Origin: Morinoia aosen
Lineage: Eukaryota; Arthropoda; Malacostraca; Amphipoda; Talitridae
Direction of reading: 5' to 3'
NCBI GenBank assembly: GCA_030386875.1
Contig: CM059563.1
Location: 17,688,001 to 17,752,000, forward strand
DNA: 64,000 nucleotides
Position numbers and translations under genes: made by a program. Position 1 is the stretch's first letter. Each line of letters begins with the position of its first letter. Shown here in pieces: positions 43,302 to 53,629 of the stretch. The notes beneath the pieces were generated by a model that had not been told where the DNA came from, did not search any database, and saw nothing but the letters and a program-made list of their open reading frames with translations.

Positions 43302-43627
43302 TCATTATTATGATACTCTCGAGCATCCAGAAGCCACGCTAAGAGGTTTTGCAACGCGATTTGGTAATCAAAATGTTGATGTTGACAACATTAACAATAT
43401 TTAAACTATTAAATTCATTTGAGCATTCGAAAATAGTGAGCTCGTTGCCTCAAATAAGCTTCACAAAATGCTTTTCCGGGAACAAAAACTTACAACGACT
43501 GTGAGAGGAAAATTTTACATTCAAATGGCATGAATAATGGCATCATGAATAAAACACCGCGGGGGTGGCTTTTGTCGTCACCAGAGTCCCATGCCGTCAG
43601 ACACTAATGACCCACAAGCACCAGAAC

Positions 43628-43735
43628 TCCAATATAACTTTTTCGCCTTTGCATCTATAACTTTAGTCGCGCTATGTAAAAACTATACTCGGACGGCAAA
43701 ATTTTTAGACGCCCTGACGAAAAATTTAGACTGGG
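43628..43735. mobile_element. palindromic MITE, family D2, copy 3 (decayed)
   Basis: The right end GACGAAAAATTTAGACTGGG is clear. The left end CCAATATAACTTTTTCGCC is partly matched. An extra TTTTTAGACGCCCTGACG copy lies beside the right end. Confidence 0.6.
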
Positions 43736-44562
43736 TAAGAATGGAGTAGAAGGGGTTTTTGTAACTGGGAGTGAGAGTCAGCGAACTGCTATAGTAGTAG
43801 TACAAGCTGATTAACAACCATTACTGCTGCCACCATTACTCCCCGTACTCCAGCAGGGGAGAAAGAGAAAATCTACAAGGAGAAAAAGTAACAGTCATGC
43901 TCAGGCTCACAAAGGATCACGCTCAAGCACCAGAGCAATACGTTTGTTTTGACATAAGAAAAAAGTGGATTACAGATATGTAGTTCCACGATTTGACACA
44001 TAATTCTCAGAACGCCATTCATACTATAGCCGTATGCTGCAAGGTATTTTCTTTCACGTTATAAAAAAGGAACTTCCTGATGAAACTCTTCGGATTTTTT
44101 TGCCTGTGATACGATCATGATTTCATCCATTCGCTGCATGCGCTTAATTTTCAACTGTTCTTTTGATGGGAAAAACAGGCTAACAGACATAGTCGGTGAC
44201 TGTGAAGGATTAGATTAGATTAAACAAATTAGTTTAAGCCTCATAACTAACTGCCAAGGCATCCAACCACTCATTAATAGCGAGTGAGAAGAAATCAAAT
44301 AAACTTAAAGCTTTTATTTTCATTCAATTTTAAGCGAAGCACAAACTATAACTTCAGGATTTATCTTAAAACAGATCATTTTAGAGCGTAACAGGCATTT
44401 TTTTAAATACAATCAGCACTTTGCCGAAAATTTCATCATGTGTCGAACTTGAAATACTTCTAAAGGTTGAAATATTAAATAAAAACACTGCAAATAATTC
44501 ATTTTAAGAAACACAGAACTTCGTAGCCCCAACTATGGCGGCGTCTCTACATGACTCTCTCA
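43736..44562. other. no recognisable feature
   Basis: TTAGATTAAACAAATTAGTTTAAG at 44214 resembles 49219-49243, a short dispersed match. Otherwise nothing. Confidence 0.4.
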
Positions 44563-44624
44563 CGCCCTCCCTCCACTCCCTCCCACACTCTCCCTCCACT
44601 CCCTCCCACACCCTCCCTCCACCC
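44563..44624. repeat. C-rich tandem repeat, about 21 bp, 3 copies
   Basis: Copies of CCCTCCCTCCACTCCCTCCC with CACAC between them. Strongly strand-asymmetric (C/T). Confidence 0.9.
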
Positions 44625-45506
44625 TCTTCAGCACCAGACTAGAGGCGTTATCAAGCAACACTATTAGTCTATCATAGAAGTGTCTGTGGTCTCAAGTTTA
44701 CGACCGAATTAGTTAGAGAGCTCTACGCCAGAGGTCTATTCTAATTCTCAGCTCGACGCTCGGTCCAAAATTGAGAAGCTGTGTAAACAGTCGAGCCCGG
44801 CAACGAAATTGATGAAGTTCTTCTTCTTCTCAGACTTCGATTGATGAAAGGGGCTTTTTTGAGGAGAATGACCTATCTACTGCATGGGCACCGTCTACGG
44901 AAATAAGTTACGGTTGCTACTGAATGAAGATCTTCTTCCTTTTGACTTGAGATCTAATTTTTTTCGGAAAACAAAGATAGCGGAAATCTACGTCTCTGCT
45001 TAATGATTTTCGCGTTCGAAAAGGAAGAATGTGTGGCATAGAAGACAAGGAAAGTGGTTTTTGTTAGCTCTGTTCATTAAAAGATGAGAAATTTTAAGCG
45101 TTTATTCGTTTGAATACGATAATGAAGAGGCCATGTTGAAAATCTCATTGCGATAGTATTTCTAATCAAAATTATTATACGTCGTGTAAGAAGAGCGCCG
45201 GAGAAGAACGTCAGAATCTGAAGCTAAATTATGAAACAAAGCGAAAGAAACGGTTTTCATCTCAGAAGAATTGGAACTCACAATTGGATCATTGCCTTAT
45301 TCTTGAGTAGAGTTTCAGCTAGCATTTGTGATGTGATTTGAACGGCCACACTCCTCATTTAGAAGTTTTCTTATAAAGATGTAACCCAATTAATATAATT
45401 TTATGCAAATAATAGCCGTACGATGTGTTTATTTCTGACAAAATTCGTTAACTTTGGAAAGGACTTTTTATTCCTCGAGGCATTCCAATTTGAAGCATTA
45501 ATTTTG
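44625..45506. other. no recognisable feature
   Basis: Moderate-GC unique-looking sequence. No convincing frame. Confidence 0.45.
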
Positions 45507-45713
45507 TCAAGGATTCTCCAGACTCAAGCACTCAACACAAACTCGACGTCCACCGACTGATGCTGGCAACCAGAACTCAAACAGAATATTAATGACATCA
45601 CCTTGTGCTCTTAACGTCTTCTGAATATAATTTTTCTGTTCACTGCACGTTTGTCCGTACAAGTCCCTTATTTTAAAGTGTTTCAAGGCTAAAATGGTAA
45701 CTTTGTAAAACAT
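45507..45713 (-). CDS. candidate ORF of 68 codons, unidentified
   Basis: Minus frame from ATG to TGA with a very natural composition (HFKIRDLYGQTCSEQKNYIQ, then hydrophobic, ending VGGRRVCVECLSLENP). No splice sites are evident and no family is recognised. Confidence 0.32.
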   Translation of the reverse strand: MFYKVTILALKHFKIRDLYGQTCSEQKNYIQKTLRAQGDVINILFEFWLPASVGGRRVCVECLSLENP

Positions 45714-46833
45714 TTTGATGAAATATGCTCACAATTATGCATTCACTGTTGTCCGCAACGAAATTTAAGTGAACCGTTTTGACAATTTGAAATTTAGTTT
45801 TCAGGAAATACTTCTATCTAAAATTGAAGAAATTGGTAAACAAAACGTAAATGCAGTGCCTTTTACATTAGTAGAAGGCACTTTACAAAAGTAAAAGTAA
45901 AAAAGCTCTAGATATATAATAGAAACAGGAAATTTTAAATCATGATAGCATTAGAGAAGGTTCCAATTGTAGGAAGATTTTAGAAATTTATTAATACTGA
46001 TCTTAACATCCAAACAAGTTTGTATCACGCATTCATATCGCGATGCAGTTTTTAGACATAGATCAAAAAGAATTAAACAATTTCTTTTAAAACAACCAAT
46101 GCCGGAAAATTGTTGTGCATGGATGTTTACGGGTACACGTGCAGATATTTAAATGGGAGTACAGATTTATACAACTGCATACTTCAACTTTAAATCCTGA
46201 TAACTTTTTTTAACATTGTTTGGTGACCAAACTGATGTTAATCTCTTTTTTATTGACCATTCGACTGAGATTCTTCACCTGGTGCACTTTTTAAGTTTGA
46301 CAGCGCCATGATGACTGTAACGTATTAAACTTAAATTTAAAGCCGAAACGCCTAAGAAAAAATACGTGATACAGTTTCCAAATGTAATTTAGTTTAACGC
46401 TATTGTAAGCTGAGCCCGAATTTGAGTACATTCTCTTGATTCTCTTTGCGTAAATGTTACGATAATCTAAATATCCAACATTCCCTTAATTTTTTTACGT
46501 AAAATTTGCGTTTATCTAAAATTCTAAATATTTAACGTAAAAAAAAATCCTCCAGTGACAGAAGCATGAACACTTGCAGCAGGACGCATATTTTTTGGTC
46601 GACGTGGCGATAATTTCTCGTCGATCGTTCATGCAGTAATTCTCGGATGTTATCGAACGCATGCGACAATTAAAGTTAATCCGGAACTCGAATTTGAGTT
46701 AGAAAATAACGCTCAAACAAACACAGTTTGGGGTGTGATATGGCCTGGAAGTGTCTGAAAAGTGTAGCGTGAAATTAACTTCATAAAGATTGTAATATAA
46801 ATTACATTCTTAGCGTACATCAGAGTTTGTGGT
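45714..46833. other. no gene; short hairpin at 45855-45882
   Basis: AGTGCCTTTTA and its near-complement TAGAAGGCACT form a 28-base hairpin. It is too short for a microRNA precursor. The rest is AT-rich without features. Confidence 0.45.
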
Positions 46834-47169
46834 GTGTCCTCTGCGTGTCTTACGTACTTGTCCAGTATATACATTCAGAATGCGTGTTGTATGTGTGTGT
46901 ACAGGGTGTGCGTGTTGCGAATGTGTGCTGCACATACAGCTGAGCTCAGAAGTGAGCAGTCGAGGTTTTTTCATTTGTACATTTCAACAACTCAACTTAA
47001 ATCAACAGCTCGTTTGATTGAAACGTTTTTGCTTTTCTTTCACGACACTGGGACTTGTGCGAAGTCCAAACCGTTTATTTTTAGCAGACTGATCACAGTG
47101 ACATTCGTTCCACAGCCTGTCTTGCTCTTCCTCCGCTTGTATTGTCAACCAAATAGTTTGACAATTTAG
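46834..47169 (+). CDS. candidate ORF of 111 codons, unidentified
   Basis: Plus frame to TAG. The first third is Cys/Tyr-rich, from a GT-rich stretch. The rest (about AELRSEQSRFFHLYISTTQL onward) is plausible, with a hydrophobic C terminus. TTTTTAGCAG at about 47092 is an acceptor-like site inside it. Low confidence. Confidence 0.2.
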   Translation: MSSACLTYLSSIYIQNACCMCVYRVCVLRMCAAHTAELRSEQSRFFHLYISTTQLKSTARLIETFLLFFHDTGTCAKSKPFIFSRLITVTFVPQPVLLFLRLYCQPNSLTI

Positions 47170-47608
47170 TCCCCGCAACCTCGTTTATATTCGTTTATAC
47201 AAGGGGAAGCTAACACGAGCTCATTTTTATACGCAATTCACTGGATAAAACACGCAGCGCGTCACGAGATATGGAAGAAATCGGTCAACGAATCCTTTCC
47301 GCCCGCACTTGACGCGTCGACACATTGGTCTTGGCAGGGGTTTCTAAACAATGGCCCGCGGGCCACATCCGACCCACCACAATATTTCATCCGGCTCGCC
47401 AAACAAATCCCTTTGTGGTGGCCATGAAAAAATAATATTTAAGGAAATTAAAATGCTAGCACTGGTTTCTTTTCCATTTTTTAGTCCTTCGGCCCGCATG
47501 AATAGGAGAAATATATGATGTTTCCCTTACATTGAAAAGTTTGGAGACTCCTGGTCTAGGGTATTGCAGCCTGAGCCACGATGCCCTTAGCTTGAGTCAT
47601 GTTCAACA
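47169..47608 (+). repeat. dispersed repeat D4, copy 1, interrupted
   Basis: It matches 56464-56680 across AAGGGGAAGCTAACACGAGC, GCTGGATAAAACACGCA-type words and CCTGAGCCACGATGC. It is split by the element at 47335-47553. Without that insert the two copies are colinear. No coding capacity recognised. Confidence 0.85.
47335..47553 (+). mobile_element. hAT-like non-autonomous element
   Basis: 219 bp starting CAGGGGTTTCTAAAC and ending GTTTGGAGACTCCTG, inverted ends matching at 12 of 15 bases. The interior has the palindromic GGCCCGCGGGCC typical of hAT short elements. The flanks GTCTTGG (47328) and GTCTAGGG (47554) are a diverged 8-bp target duplication. The empty site at 56.6 kb reads GTCTCGGG. 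There is no transposase frame. Confidence 0.9.
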
Positions 47609-47667
47609 GTACAATGCTGCAGCGTCTGGAAATTAACAACTTTTACGGTAAAACACGACATACAATA

Positions 47668-47779
47668 CCCAGTCTAACTTTTCGCCGCCTGCATGCATGT
47701 TTTTCGCCACCCAAGTAATTAAATTGATTAGGCGGCGTAGCGAAAAACATGCATGCTCCGGCGAAAAAGTTCGACAGGG
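47668..47779. mobile_element. palindromic MITE, family D2, best copy
   Basis: 112 bp, starting CCCAGTCTAACTTTTCGCCG and ending AAAAAGTTCGACAGGG, flanked by TA on both sides (47666-47667, 47780-47781). The arms include GCATGCATGTTTTTCGCC. A 95-codon minus frame runs through it as a by-product. Confidence 0.88.
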
Positions 47780-47980
47780 TATCGTGTTTCGGTGCCGCAC
47801 ATCTGTACGTCTGTCGCGATAAACGAGTTCAGTAGTAAGGAAGTGTAACAGTTCCTTGTCGTGTACATGGAACATTAGAATACATCTACACTTTGGGTCC
47901 ATATTACACAATGTTCGCACCCGAGAATTATAGTTCTTTTAGCGGATAATGTTTTACCGTCCATAGAGTTATCATAATAA

Positions 47981-48910
47981 TGCTTCATAACATCGTTTAA
48001 ATAATAATAACCTCTTTTTATTGTTAATTAAACGATGTTATAAAAGCATTGTTGAGAGAATATATTTATAACATCGTTTAAATGAGAATAACCTCTTTTT
48101 ATTATTATTATTAATTAAACGATGTTATAAAAGCATTGTTGAGAGAATATATTTATAACATCGTTTAAATGAGAATAACCTCTTTTTATTATTAATTAAA
48201 CGATGTTATAAAAGTATTATTGAGAGAATACTTTTATAACATCCCTTAAATGATAATAATCTCTTTTTATTAATAATTAAACGATGTTATAAAAGCATTG
48301 TTGAGAGAATATATTTATAACATCGTTTAAATGAGAATAACCTCTTTTTATTATTAATTAAACGATGTTATATAGGTATTATTGAGAGAATACTTTTATA
48401 ACATCGTTTCAATGATAATAACCTCTTTTTATTATTAAATAAACGATGTTATAAAAGTATTATTTAGAGAATACTTTTATAACATCGTTTAAATGATAAT
48501 AATCTCTTTTTATTATTAATTAAACGATGTTATAAAAGTATTATTGAGAGAATACTTTTATAACATCCCTTAAATGATAATAATCTCTTTTTATTAATAA
48601 TTAAACGATGTTATAAAAGCATTGTTGAGAGAATACATTTATAACATGGTTTAAATGATAATAACCTTTTTTAATATTAATTAAACGATGTTATAAAAGT
48701 ATTATTGAGAGAATACTTTTATAACATCCCTTAAATGATAATAATCTCTTTTTATTAATAATTAAACGATGTTATAAAAGTATTATTGAGAGAATGCTTT
48801 TATAACATCGTTTCAATGATAATAACCTCTTTTTATTATTAATTAAACGATTTTATAAAAGCAATATAAAAAATACTTGTATAACTTCCCTTAAATAATT
48901 ATAACCTCTT
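47981..48910. repeat. 81-bp palindromic satellite, 12 copies
   Basis: CCTCTTTTTA words recur at 48011, 48092, 48179, 48260, 48341, 48422 and so on, a period of 81 with one 87 and minor indels. Each unit has two nested dyads. One has arms of about 21 bp (ACGATGTTATAAAAGTATT against its complement) around ATTGAGAG. The other is centred in the CCTCTTTTTATT spacer. Compensating changes between arms are limited (ATCGTTT to ATCCCTT on one arm only). Confidence 0.97.
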
Positions 48911-49347
48911 TTTATCGTTTCTCTTCACTACATCTGCGAAAGATTGCTCTACGTTCTAGTTTCAAATTTCGTTACTGACCTATAATTTCTCTAAGGCAAT
49001 TAGGTAGCACTATTATGCGAATTATAATCGGAGATTTGTCTTGTTTGGGTTTTCTTTCACTTGCATTCTTTTGATTCGATGGAAAAACAATTTTACGGAG
49101 GAAGAAGACGCCATACTTTATGCTGCTGAAATATTCTTATGTGTACGATTTATGTACATTTTTAAAAACGTCCTAAGATGTGCTGAAAAATATAGTGCAT
49201 TTTTTTATGGGAAAGGATGTTAGATTAAATTATAAATTAGTTTAAGTCTCCCTAACCAAAAAAAAAAGTGTTCCAAGGAAATGAAGAGAGGAGATTCAAC
49301 GATTTCCTTATCATTATGATGATAAATAATCCCATTAACTTTTTCAG
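48911..49347. other. no recognisable feature
   Basis: It contains a 60-codon AT-type frame (49041-49223) without support. Confidence 0.4.
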
Positions 49348-49407
49348 ACATTTCTTCTACGCAAGCTACTTCTGACATGCACCAAACGTCCATGTACAAC
49401 TCAATAA
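49348..49407 (+). CDS. candidate 3-prime exon with AATAAA, unidentified
   Basis: TTAACTTTTTCAG ends at 49347. Nineteen codons run to a TAA overlapping AATAAA (49404-49409), a polyadenylation-type hexamer. The peptide is short and basic (LLRKLLLTCTKRPC). The layout could also suit a noncoding terminal exon. Confidence 0.2.
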   Translation, partial: TFLLRKLLLTCTKRPCTTQ

Positions 49408-49658
49408 AAGCCTCAGTTGACGACCGCGTAGAGAAATCAAATTTATGACTTACAAAGAAAATCTAAGAAGTACAGAGTGCAGTTTCCATCCTCAGGTTTT
49501 CAAAAGCTTTCTTGAAACGTGCATTCAATTTCTGATGCATTTTAAAATTGAAATTTTCTTCTTCAACTTCGTAACTGCCACATTTCTAGCAGGATAGCTA
49601 TCACATTTCACCAGCACCATATAGAAGTGTAAAGTGAGTAAGTTCACCAGCTACTCGT

Positions 49659-49730
49659 AGCTGGTGTGTGTGTGTCTGTGTATGTGTGCATGCGCGTGTG
49701 TGTGCGTGTGTGTGTGCGTGTGTGGGAGAA
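49659..49730. repeat. GT microsatellite
   Basis: (GT)n with CG, CA and CT interruptions. The 79-codon frame across it is partly a by-product. Confidence 0.9.
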
Positions 49731-50038
49731 AGATGTGTCTCTATTTGTTCTCAGTAGCATGCAAACTCGCTTTTATCTGGAGACCCTAATTTTTCTCACA
49801 CCATCTATATTGATGAACAACGCTCTCAGCCATAGCTGCCTCCAGCACCTTTTATGTCTAATTTTGCTGAATCCTTTGAATTTGCTCGTAATTGCAATAA
49901 CGTAATATTTATTTCCTGTGCATGTAACGTGTGTTTCATTCTGCGGTCTTCATTGCTTTTCCTCTTCTCTGTAGATTAAGTTGCTCGATCACTTGAACAC
50001 ATTTGAACGCTCCGTCGCTTTCTTTTCTTTTTCCGCAG

Positions 50039-50242
50039 GTGCATTCCCTTCATCTGAAAAAACGACCTTGCATTCTGCGGCCTAGGGTTATCAACTGGAT
50101 AAGATTGCTCTCTGTGCATGTGTGCTGGATAGGATTGCTTACTGCTCCATTGCTGACATTTTTAGAAAGTGGTTTTGATGTGATCATTTTACATTTAGAA
50201 CAGCGATTGTCAAAGTTTCGATGCAGAAAACCAAAATGGTAG
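50039..50242 (+). CDS. candidate terminal exon after a very strong acceptor, unidentified
   Basis: TTTCTTTTCTTTTTCCGCAG ends at 50038, about as good a polypyrimidine acceptor as exists in the window. A second one, CTTTTCCTCTTCTCTGTAG, lies about 60 bases upstream. Sixty-seven codons follow to TAG: VHSLHLKKRPCILRPRVINW, a hydrophobic middle with an internal duplication (TGGATAAGATTGCT and TGGATAGGATTGCT), and a basic end RLSKFRCRKPKW. No family recognised. Confidence 0.38.
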   Translation: MHSLHLKKRPCILRPRVINWIRLLSVHVCWIGLLTAPLLTFLESGFDVIILHLEQRLSKFRCRKPKW

Positions 50243-50415
50243 CCCAGATTTGACATAATCAGGAAAGCTGCAGTTTCTACCAGTACGTGGCCATTCTGCT
50301 ACCTTAATTACTGTGGAAGGCTATAAGCGGAACAAAAAGCAATTTCGAGTACTTTAAGCTTTAGATTTTAGCCATCTAATTCAGTGATTAATTTAACATC
50401 CATCGCCTGCGTACC

Positions 50416-50643
50416 TTGGCAAAAATTCATACATTTTTAACTCTAAAAATCAACACACGTGATTTTGCGATTAGAGATCAGTCGCGTTTCCCCCATAGAA
50501 AAATTAGTGGTAATGTTGCATACTCAGCACTTTTGTTCCCAGACTTCAATGAGCTGCTTGAGCTTGAGGAGAAGAAATTTCATACCCACTGTTCCCTGTG
50601 TTCTGTTCTTTATGTTTCACCTCTTGACTGCCTTATGACTTAA
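50416..50643 (+). CDS. candidate ORF, unidentified
   Basis: Plus frame of 75 codons to TAA. The middle is convincingly protein-like (FAIRDQSRFPHRKISGNVAY, then FNELLELEEKKFH). The final codons overlap the dispersed repeat at 50625, so the end may be repeat-derived. Confidence 0.3.
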   Translation: MAKIHTFLTLKINTRDFAIRDQSRFPHRKISGNVAYSALLFPDFNELLELEEKKFHTHCSLCSVLYVSPLDCLMT

Positions 50644-50715
50644 AATCTAGGGGTCAAAATGAGTTATCCTAAACTTCCAAAAAATAAAAACTTTAGGCCT
50701 TCTTTTTATTTCGTG
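50625..50715 (+). repeat. dispersed repeat D5, copy 1
   Basis: It shares CCTTATGACTTAAAATCT, GGGGTCAAAATGA and CTTTTTATTT with 52750-52845. About 70-75 percent alike by eye. Confidence 0.65.
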
Positions 50716-51110
50716 GAGAACAAAAGTTACATGCGTGACAACAGAAAGGCTGGTAACAAAATAATCACAATCTGAGAAAACCAGCTGCCAATTTTCCTTT
50801 GTACCAAACCAATTAGAATTACAGGCTGTTTGACTCCTGAGAAAAATTCAATCACACTCACCAAATTTCAAAATAAAAAATAAATCAGATCAGATAAATA
50901 AAAATTTCAGATCCACAAAAAGGCTGTCAAGCTCAGAAAATATTACCCAATTATTTTTGAAAACACAGTTGTAAAAACGATCCACCATCAACTTCAGAAG
51001 TATTTGAAAATTTTAGCTTGATGCGCAGCCAAAAAAGCGACTATCCACCGAAGCCATGCAAAAAAACAACTTGATTTAACAAGAAATTTAATGATCGGAC
51101 ATGAGAGCTC

Positions 51111-51317
51111 ATGAAGACGATAATGTTTAGCGATGGAAGAACTTTCAGGATTTTCAGACTCAGTGTTCCAATCGTTTTTCGCTCCAATGCATATCCTGAT
51201 ACAAGGAGCTCACGGTTGAAAAATAGCTTAGTAATACATTTAGTGGTAAAAACGGCAGAAGTGGCTTCATCTCTTCATTTGTTGGAAATAATTCAATTGG
51301 GCAGGAGTAGACTTTAA
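51111..51317 (+). CDS. candidate ORF, unidentified
   Basis: Plus frame of 68 codons, ATG to TAG, basic and hydrophobic mix (FRSNAYPDTRSSRLKNSLVI). No splice or family support. Confidence 0.22.
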   Translation: MKTIMFSDGRTFRIFRLSVPIVFRSNAYPDTRSSRLKNSLVIHLVVKTAEVASSLHLLEIIQLGRSRL

Positions 51318-51977
51318 ATGAAATAAACACTGTGTGGAAACCTTAAAGTAGGGATTTCTTCGAGGTAAACCACTCATCTTCATAGTATGCTGTAAAAACC
51401 GAGGCAATCTGAAGATCTGCATTTATGAGTACTGAGAAACAGTTACTTGTTGACAAGCCGAAAATGTATGTCATTCTGTGCAAATCAAGAGACTAGGATA
51501 TTTTAATGGAATTTATAAAAGTTGGTGAGGATGTTCTCGTTAATCTGCGCGGGTATGTAAAAACACTAATTAGTATTCATCCTGTAATCATTTCCTTGAA
51601 TATTCATAACACTAAGCTATTGACAAAATAATTGGCTACAGTTATGTTGGGAAAATCAAAACTTTACAATCTCACTGAAAAAATAGAAAATATTTTTTTC
51701 CAGTAAAGCCTGATACACATCATCTTTTCCACTAAATTTTAATTGTCTTATAACTAACACCAGCGCACAGTGACGGCTACCTCCCGGTCGAGTCGGTACC
51801 CATTTCCAACACGTGGGTAGAAAGAAAGAAATCGAAGGGTCTTCACTGAAATAGTTAACGCATCAAGACGTCTATGTATTTGCACAGGGTTTCTTGGAAC
51901 CTCATTTGCTATGTATAGAGGAGGTCAGAGCGGCCATCGTTCCCGATCGACGCGCGTTGTTTGCTGATCTCCGTGAG
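51318..51977. other. no recognisable gene
   Basis: A GC-richer patch at 51765-51960 includes GGTACCCATTTCCAACACG beside GTGGGTAGAAAGAAAG, possibly a transposon fragment. No frame or target duplication supports it. Confidence 0.4.
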
Positions 51978-52307
51978 ACTTAACTTGTTGAAACAGACTT
52001 CAGCGAGAAAGACCTCGTAGAATCAGACCTCAGTAAGACAGACCTCGTTGAAATAGGCTGCAGTGAGACAGACCTCATTGAAACAGACCTCAGTAAGACA
52101 GACCTCGTTGAAACAGACTTCAGCGAGAAAGACCTCAAAGAATCGGACCTCAGTAAGACAGACCTCGTTGAAACAGGATGCAGTGAGACAGACCTCATTG
52201 AAACAGACCTCAGTAAGACAGACCTCGTTGAAACAGGATGAAGTGAGACAGACCTCATTGAAACAGACCTCAGTAAGACAAACCTCCTAGAATCAGGCAC
52301 CGTGAAG
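51978..52307. repeat. 15-bp minisatellite with 60-bp higher-order unit, 22 units
   Basis: Every unit is 15 bp. The core order is ACAGACCTCAGTAAG, ACAGACCTCGTTGAA, ACAGGATGCAGTGAG, ACAGACCTCATTGAA, repeated as 60 bp. A second phrase (ACAGACTTCAGCGAG, AAAGACCTC-AGAA, TC-GACCTCAGTAAG) occurs twice, 120 bp apart. Frames on both strands stay open for 75-106 codons because 15 is a multiple of three. Confidence 0.97.
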
Positions 52308-52744
52308 GAAGATTTTTAAATTGGACGCTGAAAGAGAGACCCTTAAAAAAACTGATGTAGAAATAGACTTCGCAGGTAGGCATTAAGTTGAAACGCATTG
52401 AAACAGTCGTACTAAAGCACACACACTGATGAAAATGGTCCGGCTGTAATGGGTTGCCTTACACCATTCAAATTGAAACGGCCCGTTAAAGCAGATCTTT
52501 GAAGCAGTCATCTTTGCTTCACACACTGTTTCTATACTTGCTGACATTCGATTTAGATGAACTTGTACATAACATGAAGAAATCGGTTTCATTTATTTAC
52601 TCCAGTTTTGTAAAAACATTGACACCGATGTTGCAATGTTGTATAAATATGATTTTTAACATCTTATACATCTGATGAATTAGTTTAAAAAGAGAAATCT
52701 TCACTATAAAACCCAAACTAAGTTTCTATAAATTATTGCGTATA
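52308..52744. other. no recognisable feature
   Basis: Diverged GAAACAG/AGACTT words to about 52500 suggest an eroded margin of the 15-bp array. Confidence 0.4.
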
Positions 52745-52749
52745 TTTTT

Positions 52750-52845
52750 TCAACTCCTGAACACCTTATAACTTACAATTTGGGGATCGAAATGAATTGT
52801 CCTAACTTTTCAAAGCAAAAGAACTGGTAGGCTTTTATTTTGTTA
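52750..52845 (+). repeat. dispersed repeat D5, copy 2
   Basis: Same orientation as the copy at 50625. It contains CCTTATAACTTACAATTT, GGGGATCGAAATGAA and GGCTTTTATTTTG. Confidence 0.65.
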
Positions 52846-52851
52846 CCGCGT

Positions 52852-52853
<2 letters not shown>

Positions 52854-52906
<53 letters not shown>
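52854..52906. repeat. (TA)n microsatellite
   Basis: About 50 bp of pure TA directly after repeat D5 copy 2. Confidence 0.98.
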
Positions 52907-52910
<4 letters not shown>

Positions 52911-53392
52911 TACTGTATTTTCACTTACATATATAGATGACCCCTGACTATTTCGCTGTATCTTCACCCCAAAATGAAGGCAAGGTTCATTGCTTCATCC
53001 TATGATGACACATATTCAGTACAAACAAATGTGGTCAGATGAGACCAGGTGAGCACACAAGGAACATCACCTGTGCTCTTAGCTACAGACCCACGACAAG
53101 TTGTCGCCGCTTCTCGTCTGCACGTACAGGTCGTCTTTGCGTATGCGTGCATAGTGCACATTGTACGTTCTTGTTGTGCATTTATTTGTACGCACCATAT
53201 ACATTTGCATGCGCATTATCGTAGATGTGTGGTTCGTACATGTATGTAAACTCGCGGACAAGCATTCAACTCACAGTGAGCCCACGATTGATCGATTGAG
53301 CCCAGAGAAATAGCGCTAATCGCTTATAAAGCCTCTGAGGCGTACAGGGAAAAGGGACATATGTGTGCGTGCGCGTACAGCAGGTATCGTAT

Positions 53393-53519
53393 CTATGCTA
53401 AACTAAGCAACACTGTCATATATCGAGGTGTAGATGACGGGCTGCTCAGCATCACGTACAAGAAATAAGTTTGAGCATCACAAATGCATCGGCCGACCAA
53501 GTGAACCAGATGAACCAAT
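53393..53519 (-). CDS. candidate terminal exon after an acceptor, unidentified
   Basis: On the minus strand CCTCTTCTTTCCCACTGAG is acceptor-like, ending at 53520. About 41 codons follow to TAG: LVHLVHLVGRCICDAQTYFL, then Ser/Pro-rich. GC rises at the acceptor. No family recognised. Confidence 0.3.
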
Positions 53520-53629
53520 CTCAGTGGGAAAGAAGAGGCTGTTTTAAATTTTTTTTTTTTTTTATGAAAGTCACGTTGCTTAGTTGCGAGTAAATGCACC
53601 AGGGGGTTAGACAGAGGTTAGGCTGCAGG

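Noticed and set aside
45855-45882. microRNA precursor hairpin
   Set aside because: The stem is only about 11 bp, far below precursor length.
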